Assembly (NCBI GenBank): GCA_024278915.1 | Contig: JAJRSG010000154.1 | Location: 1 to 33,273, forward strand | Direction: 5' to 3' | Source of the DNA: Alphaproteobacteria bacterium | Lineage (GTDB): Bacteria; Pseudomonadota; Alphaproteobacteria; Caulobacterales; Maricaulaceae | Length of the DNA stretch: 33,273 bases | Shown: positions 1 to 9,625 of the stretch, one piece after another | Position numbering within the stretch: the stretch's first letter is position 1 | Layout of the letters: the number at the start of each line of letters is the position of its first letter | Notes under the pieces: model-generated | Database searches by the model: none | What the model saw: the letters and a program-made list of their open reading frames with translations, nothing else | What the model was told of the DNA's origin: nothing | Translations under genes and position numbers: made by a program

Positions 1-2
1 CG

Positions 3-1010
3 GCGGGAACAAATGTACAAAATACATTTACGCTCGACTATGATGTTAACGGAACATCCCAAGCACAAATCAACAATACTGCATCACCAACCGAATTTAC
101 GGTTGATCGACTTGTTGACTTGACAGTTGCCAGCAATGGCAATCAAACGGTAGCGCCGGGTGCAACCAATCAAGAATTGGTTTTCTCCGTAACAAACAAC
201 GGTAATGATGTACAAGCCTATAGTTTTGCGCTTGTAAATGAGAGTAGTGACTCTTTCGACACCACCGGACTGAATATCACATATTATGTGGATGATGGTG
301 ATAGTATCTTCGAAACAGATGGCTCTGATGGTGTCGGAACCTCTTATACACCCGGTAGCGGTGGTGCCAGTTCTGACTTGCCTGCCGATGCTTTAATCTG
401 GGTTGTCGTCGACGGGGATATACCGGCCGTACGTGTAGATACAGACACGTCACAAGTTTCGCTTGTGGCCGATACATTGCAACCAACAACAGGTACCTCT
501 CCAGGTGCAGCGGTGGTTGCGGACGCTGGTACCAATACACTAACTGGTGCTGCCGAAAATGTCTTGGCAGATGGTTCTGGGACTAGCAATGAAGTGGCAA
601 ATGCCGGTGACCACTCGGCAACAGGCACATATGTTGTGGCCTCACCTGATCTAACGGCTTCAAAAGTTGTCTCTATTTTCACTCAAGACGGAACGGGTTG
701 CTCATCCATCCCCGGCACAGCCGGCAGCGGTGATCAATATTCGATACCAGGTGCATGTGTGCAATATGTAATTACGGTTCAAAACACTGGTGCGACGGCA
801 TCTGCAAACAATATTAGTATTGCAGATGTACTTCCGCCAGATTTGGAATTCATTAATGCAGCCCCTAGCGGGTTTACCGGAGGTACATTCAGTCAACCTT
901 CTGCAAATACGGACTGCATCTCAGGTGCATGTACTGTCAGCCTAACAAATTCAACTCTGACAGCCGGTGCAACGGGTACCATTACAATCCGTACTTTGAT
1001 TAAAGGTTAG
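3..1010 (+). CDS. DUF11-repeat extracellular/surface protein, C-terminal part (5'-truncated by window edge)
   Basis: The reading frame is open from position 3 through the ORF listed at 120 (upstream translation AGTNVQNTFTLDYDVNGTSQAQINNTASPTEF), so the TTG at 120 is not the real start. DUF11-like signatures: ELVFSVTNNGNDVQAYSF, YVITVQNTGATASANNISIADVLPPDLEFINAAPSG, ending TAGATGTITIRTLIKG*. Confidence 0.85.
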   Translation, partial: AGTNVQNTFTLDYDVNGTSQAQINNTASPTEFTVDRLVDLTVASNGNQTVAPGATNQELVFSVTNNGNDVQAYSFALVNESSDSFDTTGLNITYYVDDGDSIFETDGSDGVGTSYTPGSGGASSDLPADALIWVVVDGDIPAVRVDTDTSQVSLVADTLQPTTGTSPGAAVVADAGTNTLTGAAENVLADGSGTSNEVANAGDHSATGTYVVASPDLTASKVVSIFTQDGTGCSSIPGTAGSGDQYSIPGACVQYVITVQNTGATASANNISIADVLPPDLEFINAAPSGFTGGTFSQPSANTDCISGACTVSLTNSTLTAGATGTITIRTLIKG

Positions 1011-1031
1011 AGAATCGAAAATACAACATAA

Positions 1032-1059
1032 GACCTGCGGCAGACACCTCCCGCAGGTC
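1032..1059 (+). terminator. Intercistronic stem-loop, possible terminator or mRNA-stabilising hairpin
   Basis: Perfect 9-bp inverted repeat GACCTGCGG (1032-1040) / CCGCAGGTC (1051-1059) with a 10-nt loop, followed by ACAATTTTAAAA. It lies 22 nt after the stop of the DUF11 CDS. The U-tract is weak. Confidence 0.55.
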
Positions 1060-1111
1060 ACAATTTTAAAAACATTTCAATAAAAGCCTAGCGCTAATTG
1101 TAACCCATTTA

Positions 1112-4100
1112 GTGACACTGGCGAAATGTGGGAACAGAATGGTGAATAAATACGTCTTATTGTGGGTAAGATGTTTAATAGTCGCCGCCGTAATATTGAC
1201 CAGCTTTCAAATGGATCAAGTAAAGGCAGCAACTCTTGGACAGACAGTTACCAATGTGGCCGCCATCAGCTATGATGCTGAGGGCGGCCAACAGGTAACT
1301 GTGCTCACAAATCAAGCCAGTTTCTTGATTGAGGCGAAACGTACTGTCTCGACCATTAATTTTTTCAGAAAGTCACCGAAATCACCCGTTGCCATTAAAG
1401 TGCGGCTAAACGGCGCAGATTATGCCCCTTCTGGTGATATTGCGGGAACATATATCCCGATGCCAGAACCTTCAACACCATTACAAATCCGTTCCTATAA
1501 AACAAACCATACCGTTTCTTTAATTCCAGCAAGAACATACACAGCGGGCGAAATTATGTATGTTCGCGTTACAGATCTCGGGCAAAATGGTGACAAAAAC
1601 CGGGTTGAAACAGTCGTTATTTCGGTTTCAACGGCCCACGGGGATCAAATCTACTTACGATTATATGAATCTGGGCCAGATACTGGCGAATTTTGGGCAT
1701 GGCTACCTTCTACACGTGACCTCACCCCCACCTTCGATCCGGTACTAACAACGCCGCAAGGCACACAATTAAATGCTAAATATATTGATGCTTTTGACGC
1801 TCAGGAAATTTCTGTCGATACGGCACTGGTTGACCCTTATGGCCGCATATTCAACAGCATTACTGGCGAATATGTAGACAATGCCCGGATTACATTAATA
1901 GATGCCACCACCAATCAGCCAGCTAATGTTTACGGCGTTGATGGAGTGTCCACCTACCCGAACAGTGTCCTATCAGGGCAAGTTATATACGATTCTGGTG
2001 GATCTATGTACAATATTCGCCCCGGAGAATATCGCTTCCCACTGGTTCAATTGGGAAATTATTACGTTCGAGTCGAACCACCTGAAGGATACCGCTTTGC
2101 TTCCTCATTAAGTCGAAGTGATTTTGACAACCTGGGCAATGAACCATTTGTTATTGACAGTGAAGCTTCTTATGGGCGCACATTTAATCTTAATGGCTCA
2201 GGACCTCTTAATTTCGACATTCCTCTCGATGCAGAAACAGACTTAGTGATTGCCAAAAAAACCGAGGTTAAGACCGCGGCTGTCGGCGACTTCATCCCTT
2301 ATACGGTCACTATAGAAAACCGTGGGCAAACAAGTGCGGCCTTCAAGATGACAGACACCATCCCGCGCGGTTTCAAATATGTTTCAGGATCGGCTAAACT
2401 GGACAGAATTACAACGCCTGATCCTCAAATTTCTCCAAATGGGAAAGATTTGATATTCAAACCGGGCGTATTAGAAATTGGTAGCATATTCACCTTGAGC
2501 TATGTTTTGGAAGTTGGCACTGACGCTGGAAAAACCGATGCGATAAACACTATCGTTGCCGTTGACGGAAATGGCGACCGGATTTCCAACATTGCGCGCG
2601 CAAGTGTTACGATGCGCGAAGATTTACTACGGTCAACCAGTACGCTGGTCGGCCGTGTTAGTGAAAATGCATGTGACGGTGATGCCACTTGGGCACGCAG
2701 TATCAAAAATGGTAATGGGGTTGAAGGCGTTCGACTCTATATGGAAACTGGCGCATATGCCATAACAGACCAAGATGGACTTTATAGCTTTCCCGGTATT
2801 ACAAGCGGTACACATGTTGTGCAAGTTGACGAAGAAACATTACCTGACGGTTATGAAATCATGGCATGCGAAGAAGGATCACGTTTCGCAGGCAGCGCCT
2901 ATTCACAATTCATTGAAATTCAAGGCGGTGGGTTATGGCGCGCTAATTTTTATTTAAAACACAATGGAAAATCAGTGAACAAAACTGAAGGCCTCATTTT
3001 TAATGACCGTACAGAGTACAAAGCGTTTGATGCAAAATGGCTCGGACAACAGACAGCCAAGGCAGAGTGGGTTTACCCTCGCCCAAACAGAACGCCGTCA
3101 ACACCATCCGTAAACATCGGGATTAAACATGCACCAGGACAAACCGTAACGATGATGCTTAATGGTCACAAAATTCCCGTTGTAAATTTTGAGTCTCGTG
3201 ACAGCAATCAAACACGCACCGTAATGATGAGCCGTTGGCGTGGTGTCGATATTTTAGAAGGCGAAAATCACTTTGAAGCCATCGTGCAAGATCAAAAAAG
3301 TAAGGGAGTTACAAAGTTGGTACAAAATATATATTTCATCAAAACCATCGCACGCGCGACTGCCCTCCCCGATCAATCCGTATTGGTGGCAGATGGGCGA
3401 ACGACACCCGTATTGGCCGTGCGCCTTGAAGATGAAGCCGGTCGCCCCGTGCATGCAGGGCGAATTACCAAAATTGATATCCCTTCTCCCTATTTACTAC
3501 ACAACCAGTCTCGTCTTGAGGGTAAAGAAGAACTTGTGTCACCAAACACAGCCCGCGCAGATATTGTTGTCGGCGCGGACGGCATCGCCCATATTAAATT
3601 GGAACCAACACTGCAAACCGGTAAAGTTACCATTGTCGTCACGTTGGATAATGGGCGAAAGGTTGAATTGTTCATGTACCTTGAGCCCGAAAAACGCGAC
3701 TGGATCATTGTTGGGCTTGCCGAAGGGAGCGCCGCTTATAACAGTCTCAAAAACAAATCTGTTGCTTTGGCATCTGGTGCTGCTGACGGGTTAGTTACCG
3801 ATGGCCGTATTGCTTTCTTTGCAAAAGGGCTTGTAAAAGGTGGTTGGATGTTGACCCTAGCCGTTGACACAGACAAACGACGCGGCACACATGACGGTGA
3901 CTTCAATACAGAAATTGACCCTAATGCCTACTACACACTCTATGGTGACAAGTCTTACAGTGCTTTCGAAGCCGCGAGCCGCTACCCCGTCTATGTAAAG
4001 TTAGAAAAGAAAAGTTTCTACGCAATGTTTGGAGACTTCGAAACCAATATTACAGAAGGCAAGTTAACTCGTTATAATCGGCATCTTTCCGGCATCAAAT

Positions 4101-6208
4101 CAGAATACCTTGGCAAAAACTTTCAAGCAATTGCTTATGGGGCAGAAACAAATCAAGGGTTTACAAAAGATGAACTTGCCGCAAATGGTACAAGTGGCCC
4201 CTATCAATTATCCAACATATTTATTCTCGGTAACTCAGAAGTGATTACAATTGAAACTCGTGACCGAGTTCGCGCAGACGTTATTTTGGAAAGCCGTCGC
4301 CTCATCAGACACCTTGACTACACTATCGATAACTCATCCGGCGAGATCATATTCAGAGCCCCAATTGATGTATCAGATAGTGGCTTTAACCCCAATGTGA
4401 TCGTCGTCGATTACGAAACATCCCAAGATTCCGAGCGCAACTTATCCTATGGTGGTCGAGTGCAAAAACAAATCATGGGTGGCCGCGTACAAATCGGCTC
4501 CACTTTTGTTCATGAAGGTGGCAATGGTAATCATAAAGGTGGAAAGTCAGATATGATTGGCGCAGAAATCATCGCAAAACTAACCGAAGATACCGAATTT
4601 CGCGCCGAATTTGCGACCAGCCGCAATAAACAAGACGCCAGTACAGACTATGATACGGCGAATGCGTATTTAGCAGAGATCATCCACACAAGCGACAAAC
4701 TCACTGCTGGTGTCTATGTCCGTTCAGAAGAAGCTGGTTTTGGACTTAGTCAACGCAGCACAACAACAAGTGACATCCGAAGATATGGTGCAAACTTAGA
4801 CTATGAACTTCAAAAACTTGAAGACGAAAAAACCGGAAGACGTGGGTCTCGTAAAATTGTTGCTAGCCTCTACAGAGAAGACAATCTCGGCACAGGTGCC
4901 ACCCGCACCCTATCCGAAGCCACTATTAATCAGGAAAGCGAAACACTTAGCGCTTCATTCGGCCTTCGAACTGTTAAAGATACAGAACTTTCCAAAACGG
5001 TTCACGAGTCCGTATTAGCACTAGCCAGCATTCGCTACACTTTACCACAGCATGGTGCCTCATTCCAAATTAGCCAAGAACAACCACTTGGTAGCAAAAA
5101 CAATGTCGGGGACTTCCCACAACGCACACGCATTTCCGTGGAGAAGTCAATTGCAGAAAAAGCCAGCATTCGCATCAGCCATGATATTTTGAATAACACA
5201 AATGGAAAGAGCGAGAACACATCTGCTGGTATCAGCTATGCCCCTTGGGCAGGGACAGAAGTGTCAGTTGGTTCCGACATGATTACCTCAGAGAGTGGCA
5301 GACGTATTGGTGCGACCATTGGTCTTGACCAACAATTTCAATTCAGCCCGAAATGGAGTTCGTCCTTTGGCCTCACAAACAGACGTATTTTTAACGGAAC
5401 AGGCGTTGTTGACCAAATTGCCCCCGATATCGCAACCTCATCTCTGGAAACCAATGAAGCATATATGGCCGGGTATGTAGGGTTTGGTTACCGAACCAAA
5501 GAAACTAGCGTATCCACACGGCTTGAACTACGTGACAGCAGCCAATCCCAAGCCGTAACAGCCAATTTGGCCGCAGCCCGTGAAATATCAGAAACATTGT
5601 CATTTGCCGGTGCTGTGCGAGCTTATTTTAGAGACCAGAACATCAATGGAGATGCAACTATTTCTGGTAAATCCACACGGATCGACGGCCGTTTCGGAAC
5701 CGCATGGCGTCCAAAAAACAATGATGGTTTAGTATTTTTAAACCGTTTTGACGTGAACTTGAATAACAGCGCTACAGGTAATAATGTTACCAAGCTCATC
5801 AACAATTTCACCGCAAATGCAATGTTGACAGAGCGACTACAACTAGCGGGGCATTACGGTGTTAAATATGTAAAAAATAAATATGAAGGCACCACATATA
5901 GCGGTTTCACTCACTTGGTTGGGGCTGAAACACGGTTTGACATAACAGAACGTATTGATGTTGGCCTGCACGGCTCAGTGATTTATGGGCAAGGAAGTGA
6001 CTCATTCAGTTATGCATATGGTCCCTCCATCGGAATTTCTCCAGTAAAAAATGTTTGGATGAGTGTAGGCTATAATGTCAACGGATACAAAGATCAGGAC
6101 TTTAGTGCGGCTGAATACAGCCAAAAAGGAATGTATTTGAAATTCCGGTTCAAGTTTGATCAAAACTCGGCAAGAGGCCTTTTGGATATGATTTCACCGA
6201 AGAGTTAA
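1112..6208 (+). CDS. Giant DUF11/SdrD_B-like protein with probable C-terminal outer-membrane beta-barrel
   Basis: 1698-aa ORF (GTG start; alternative ATG at 1139). N-terminal hydrophobic signal (YVLLWVRCLIVAAVILTSF). DUF11-like segment (TDLVIAKKTEVKTAAVGDFIPYTVTIENRGQTSAAFKMTDTIPRGFKYVSGSAKL). SdrD_B-like segment (GVEGVRLYMETGAYAITDQDGLYSFPGITSGTHVVQVD). Ig/invasin-like segment (VLVADGRTTPVLAVRLEDEAGRPV). The C-terminal ~700 aa has alternating amphipathic strands, ending QKGMYLKFRFKFDQ. Confidence 0.85.
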   Translation: MTLAKCGNRMVNKYVLLWVRCLIVAAVILTSFQMDQVKAATLGQTVTNVAAISYDAEGGQQVTVLTNQASFLIEAKRTVSTINFFRKSPKSPVAIKVRLNGADYAPSGDIAGTYIPMPEPSTPLQIRSYKTNHTVSLIPARTYTAGEIMYVRVTDLGQNGDKNRVETVVISVSTAHGDQIYLRLYESGPDTGEFWAWLPSTRDLTPTFDPVLTTPQGTQLNAKYIDAFDAQEISVDTALVDPYGRIFNSITGEYVDNARITLIDATTNQPANVYGVDGVSTYPNSVLSGQVIYDSGGSMYNIRPGEYRFPLVQLGNYYVRVEPPEGYRFASSLSRSDFDNLGNEPFVIDSEASYGRTFNLNGSGPLNFDIPLDAETDLVIAKKTEVKTAAVGDFIPYTVTIENRGQTSAAFKMTDTIPRGFKYVSGSAKLDRITTPDPQISPNGKDLIFKPGVLEIGSIFTLSYVLEVGTDAGKTDAINTIVAVDGNGDRISNIARASVTMREDLLRSTSTLVGRVSENACDGDATWARSIKNGNGVEGVRLYMETGAYAITDQDGLYSFPGITSGTHVVQVDEETLPDGYEIMACEEGSRFAGSAYSQFIEIQGGGLWRANFYLKHNGKSVNKTEGLIFNDRTEYKAFDAKWLGQQTAKAEWVYPRPNRTPSTPSVNIGIKHAPGQTVTMMLNGHKIPVVNFESRDSNQTRTVMMSRWRGVDILEGENHFEAIVQDQKSKGVTKLVQNIYFIKTIARATALPDQSVLVADGRTTPVLAVRLEDEAGRPVHAGRITKIDIPSPYLLHNQSRLEGKEELVSPNTARADIVVGADGIAHIKLEPTLQTGKVTIVVTLDNGRKVELFMYLEPEKRDWIIVGLAEGSAAYNSLKNKSVALASGAADGLVTDGRIAFFAKGLVKGGWMLTLAVDTDKRRGTHDGDFNTEIDPNAYYTLYGDKSYSAFEAASRYPVYVKLEKKSFYAMFGDFETNITEGKLTRYNRHLSGIKSEYLGKNFQAIAYGAETNQGFTKDELAANGTSGPYQLSNIFILGNSEVITIETRDRVRADVILESRRLIRHLDYTIDNSSGEIIFRAPIDVSDSGFNPNVIVVDYETSQDSERNLSYGGRVQKQIMGGRVQIGSTFVHEGGNGNHKGGKSDMIGAEIIAKLTEDTEFRAEFATSRNKQDASTDYDTANAYLAEIIHTSDKLTAGVYVRSEEAGFGLSQRSTTTSDIRRYGANLDYELQKLEDEKTGRRGSRKIVASLYREDNLGTGATRTLSEATINQESETLSASFGLRTVKDTELSKTVHESVLALASIRYTLPQHGASFQISQEQPLGSKNNVGDFPQRTRISVEKSIAEKASIRISHDILNNTNGKSENTSAGISYAPWAGTEVSVGSDMITSESGRRIGATIGLDQQFQFSPKWSSSFGLTNRRIFNGTGVVDQIAPDIATSSLETNEAYMAGYVGFGYRTKETSVSTRLELRDSSQSQAVTANLAAAREISETLSFAGAVRAYFRDQNINGDATISGKSTRIDGRFGTAWRPKNNDGLVFLNRFDVNLNNSATGNNVTKLINNFTANAMLTERLQLAGHYGVKYVKNKYEGTTYSGFTHLVGAETRFDITERIDVGLHGSVIYGQGSDSFSYAYGPSIGISPVKNVWMSVGYNVNGYKDQDFSAAEYSQKGMYLKFRFKFDQNSARGLLDMISPKS

Positions 6209-6248
6209 GCCACTATGCGGATCATAATCAATAAAATTGTACCTTGTT

Positions 6249-7235
6249 CTATTTTATTTTAGCTCGAAATTTAATTGTAAAACCAGGGTTGGCTACACCA
6301 GGACTAAGTTGCCCAGTAGGCCGCACACATACATGCCTGACATTCGCGTCATAACCAACAACAGGAGAATAATTACAGGCCGCAAAGCTCGTCGGCTTTG
6401 CCACAGCATTCGAATACCCCACATCGCTAGCATATGAAAAGCTCAACCCCGAACCAGCGTCTATAAAAGCTACCGAGTTCGTTTCAGGGCCACCGTCATC
6501 TATATCGCCATTGTAAAAAACCATGTCATTATCAATGCTGTCCGCTAGGAACACACTATTGGGGTCCGTATAACCGTTGCCGCTGTTGGTCACCGTAAGC
6601 GCAAAGATAACATCATTACTAGGCAATGCGTAAAGCCCACTTGCCGCAGGATCCCAAACTGTGACGGACTTGTTTGCCCCCAATACAGCAGGAACAGGCG
6701 TGAAAAACAAATTCGCTTGCCTGAACGTCCCATCATCATCAGGGGCATAGGTATCGCAAATACTTAGTGTCCATGTGCCATTGGCATTTTCGCCGTTAAA
6801 TGCACTGAGAGCGCTTTCAGGGCGCACCGTGTTTTCATAAGCTGGAACAGCGCCAATCGTATCATTGGTATTATGGGGACTTGTATCAACTAAAGTCCCC
6901 GCCCCATCATCAAAACGAACATTATAGTTATTTGCACTAATGGCATATGGACCGTTAAGGACATCCACGGATGTAGACGCAGGCGACGTCAACGTCATAT
7001 TTATATCTGTGCGCCATGTGTGTGATGCCAAGAATCCAAAATCAAGATCTGCAATGATAATATTCTCGTTAACGGTAATCGTGGTCGTATAATCAGAAGA
7101 CCCACACCCAGTATTAAACCCGATAGGTGCCGTTGCTGTAACTTCATAAGGCCCAAGTTGAGCAAATGAGTTTTCAGAAGACGCAGCGATAAAGGCAACT
7201 GCTATACAGGCTGTTTTCAGCCGCACATATGTCAT
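6249..7235 (-). CDS. Exported P-domain (proprotein convertase P-like) protein with C-terminal DUF11-like domain
   Basis: 328 aa with N-terminal signal (ACIAVAFIAASSENSFA). P-domain-like motifs IADLDFGFLASHTWRTDINMTLTSP and NANGTWTLSICDTYAPDDDGTFRQANLFF. DUF11-like tail: FALTVTNSGNGYTDPNSVFLADSIDNDMVFYNGD ... FTIKFRAKIK*. Confidence 0.75.
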   Translation of the reverse strand: MTYVRLKTACIAVAFIAASSENSFAQLGPYEVTATAPIGFNTGCGSSDYTTTITVNENIIIADLDFGFLASHTWRTDINMTLTSPASTSVDVLNGPYAISANNYNVRFDDGAGTLVDTSPHNTNDTIGAVPAYENTVRPESALSAFNGENANGTWTLSICDTYAPDDDGTFRQANLFFTPVPAVLGANKSVTVWDPAASGLYALPSNDVIFALTVTNSGNGYTDPNSVFLADSIDNDMVFYNGDIDDGGPETNSVAFIDAGSGLSFSYASDVGYSNAVAKPTSFAACNYSPVVGYDANVRHVCVRPTGQLSPGVANPGFTIKFRAKIK

Positions 7236-7351
7236 TTAATGTCCCACATATTAAATTATCACACATCTGTCCCACAACATCATTAAGGGGGGTTTAATGG
7301 GGTGAAATTGCTTCTAAAAATGGCATTCTGGGCAAAAATATGTTTGCAGGT

Positions 7352-9625
7352 TTATGTACACGCCTTCACAATGGACGCCGTATTAATCCCATAAGTTCTA
7401 TATAAATCTTGCACATTCCCTGTTTGCCCGAATTTGTTAACCCCGAGCGGTGTTTGCTTATGACCATGGACACTACCTAACCACGCAAGGCTCGCCGGAT
7501 GACCATCTAGTACAGAAACAATTTTCGCAGAACTTGGTATTGGGGCTAGCAAATCGTGCACATAGGCACCCTCTCCTTTATCCTGCCAATCATTGTAGAG
7601 GCGGTCTGACGAAGTTATCGCTAGTAGTGCCGTATTAGCAGTCTGTTCAAACGCTTCTTTAGCTTCTTGTGCCAATACGCCAGAATATACAATTATATGT
7701 GTTGTTTCTGCTGTAGGAAGTTGTCGCCAATACCCTCCCTTAATAACAGATTTGACGTTATCTTCACTTAAGCCATGTTGCGGTTGGTTCAAAGGGCGGG
7801 TTGATAAGCGCAAATATATTGACCCCCCATTTTTTTCGTCCTGCATATAGCTAAACCCATGCCGCATAATAACGGCGAGCTCAGATGCATATGCTGGTTC
7901 ATATGAACGCAACCCCGGTTGACCAATACCAATAAGGGGAGTGTTAATCGACTGATGTGCACCACCTTCTGGTGCCAAGGTAATGCCAGACGGTGTTGAC
8001 ACTAACATAAAACGGCTGTCTTGGTAACAAGCATAGTTCAAAGCATCCAATCCCCGCGCAATAAATGGATCATACAAAGTACCGATTGGAAACAACCTCT
8101 CCCCGAAAATGCGGTGAGACAGTCCCAGAGCGGCTAGGTTCAAGAACAAATTATTTTCGGCAATTCCCAACTCTATATGCTGCCCGCTAGGGCTTTTGAC
8201 CCACTTTTGAGCAGAGGGAATTTTACGGTCTTTAAAGGCATCTTGCTTTTCACTACGGTGAAACAAGCCTTGGTGATTTACCCATCCGCCTAAATTTGTT
8301 GAAACCGTTACGTCTGGTGAGGTTGTTACAATCCGGTCAGCTAGCGCGCCCCCCTGTTTGGCAATATCGTTTAGAATACGCCCAAAACTAACCTGCGTAC
8401 TTGTCCGTTCTGCTTTATCCTGCGGGAGGTTTTTAGGAATTTCAATTTGGCTAGCGTGGCATACCCGCACACGATTTTGTTGAAAAGGAGCCTTAGTAAT
8501 CGCAGATTGAAAGGCACCGTTATCATCTCCCAGCAAACAATTTTTATCCCATTCCGCGCCGTCCACAATACCGAGGCTAGCCTTATAGCTAGCCATTTGT
8601 TTCTCCGTCATCAAACCTGCATGATTGTCTTTATGTCCGGCGAGCGGTAAGCCCTGCCCTTTAACCGTATACATCAAAAACATTGTTGGTTTGTCATTGG
8701 TGACACTTTCAAATGCATCCAATACCGCCTCCATGCAATGTCCCCCCAAGTCGGTCATCAAAGTATGCAGGGCATCATCATCAAAGGTCTCAAGCAGAGA
8801 GGCCAAAATATCATCACCCGGCATATCGCTCAAAATTTGCTTTCTCCATTCTGCACCGCCTTGATAAGTAAGCGCACAATAAATATCATTAGGGCACTCA
8901 TTTAGCCATATTTTCAATGCCTTACCGCCCGGTTTTTGAAAGGCCTCGAAAAGAGATTTACCATATTTCAAAGTGATAACATTCCATCCTACAGCCCTAA
9001 AAAACCGCCCAATAATCCGAAACAGTTTTTCATTTACGGTGCTATCAAGGCTCTGGCGATTATAGTCGATAACCCACCACAAATTTCGCACATCATGCTT
9101 CCACGTATCAATCAAAGCTTCATATATATTGCCCTCATCCATTTCTGCATCCCCGACAAGGGCAACCATCAAGGCAGGTTTCTCTTCCATAGGGAGAATT
9201 TCTTTATGCCGAAGATAGCTCTGGGTCAGAGCAGAAAAATTTGTCACAGCAGCGCCAAGCCCAACCGAACCGGTCGAAAAATCAACAAATTCACCATCTT
9301 TAGTTCGAGATGGATACGACTGGGCGCCACCAAGTCCGCGAAAATTTTGTAATTTTTCCAAGCTTTGCGTTCCACACAAATATTCAATGGCATGTAATAC
9401 TGGCCCTGCATGCGGTTTTACCGCTACACGGTCCCTCGGGCCCAGTACATGAAAATACAGAGCGGTCATAATCGTCGATATTGAGGCACAACTCGCCTGA
9501 TGCCCGCCGACCTTCACCCCATCTGTATTGGAGCGAATATGGTTCGCATTGTGAATTATCCATGTCGAAAGCCACTTTAACTTTCGTTCAATAGCTTCCA
9601 AAGTTTTGACGTGATGAGTGTTCAT
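7352..9625 (-). CDS. AceE-like pyruvate dehydrogenase E1 / transketolase-family TPP enzyme
   Basis: 757 aa. TPP-binding-type motif GDAEMDEGNIYEALIDTWKHDVRNLWWVIDYNRQSLD. Also YLCGTQSLEKLQNFRGLGGAQSYPSR, YTVKGQGLPLAGHKDNHAG and GIAENNLFLNLAALGLSHRIFGERLFPIGTLYDPF. Confidence 0.8.
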   Translation of the reverse strand: MNTHHVKTLEAIERKLKWLSTWIIHNANHIRSNTDGVKVGGHQASCASISTIMTALYFHVLGPRDRVAVKPHAGPVLHAIEYLCGTQSLEKLQNFRGLGGAQSYPSRTKDGEFVDFSTGSVGLGAAVTNFSALTQSYLRHKEILPMEEKPALMVALVGDAEMDEGNIYEALIDTWKHDVRNLWWVIDYNRQSLDSTVNEKLFRIIGRFFRAVGWNVITLKYGKSLFEAFQKPGGKALKIWLNECPNDIYCALTYQGGAEWRKQILSDMPGDDILASLLETFDDDALHTLMTDLGGHCMEAVLDAFESVTNDKPTMFLMYTVKGQGLPLAGHKDNHAGLMTEKQMASYKASLGIVDGAEWDKNCLLGDDNGAFQSAITKAPFQQNRVRVCHASQIEIPKNLPQDKAERTSTQVSFGRILNDIAKQGGALADRIVTTSPDVTVSTNLGGWVNHQGLFHRSEKQDAFKDRKIPSAQKWVKSPSGQHIELGIAENNLFLNLAALGLSHRIFGERLFPIGTLYDPFIARGLDALNYACYQDSRFMLVSTPSGITLAPEGGAHQSINTPLIGIGQPGLRSYEPAYASELAVIMRHGFSYMQDEKNGGSIYLRLSTRPLNQPQHGLSEDNVKSVIKGGYWRQLPTAETTHIIVYSGVLAQEAKEAFEQTANTALLAITSSDRLYNDWQDKGEGAYVHDLLAPIPSSAKIVSVLDGHPASLAWLGSVHGHKQTPLGVNKFGQTGNVQDLYRTYGINTASIVKACT

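Noticed and set aside
3273-3794. Plus-strand 173-aa out-of-frame ORF inside the giant surface protein
   Set aside because: Overlapping alternate frame within a continuous 1698-aa ORF; composition is not protein-like.
6225-6255. AT-rich inverted repeat AATAAAAT...ATTTTATT between convergent genes as a bidirectional terminator
   Set aside because: The stem is short and AT-only and partly overlaps the end of the minus-strand gene; too weak to call.
7231-7280. Two TGTCCCACA copies upstream of the P-domain gene
   Set aside because: Two short 9-nt direct repeats with no further copies or spacing pattern; could be chance.
8936-9352. Plus-strand 138-aa ORF antisense to the AceE-like gene
   Set aside because: Shadow of a well-supported coding gene, with no domain or plausible start context.
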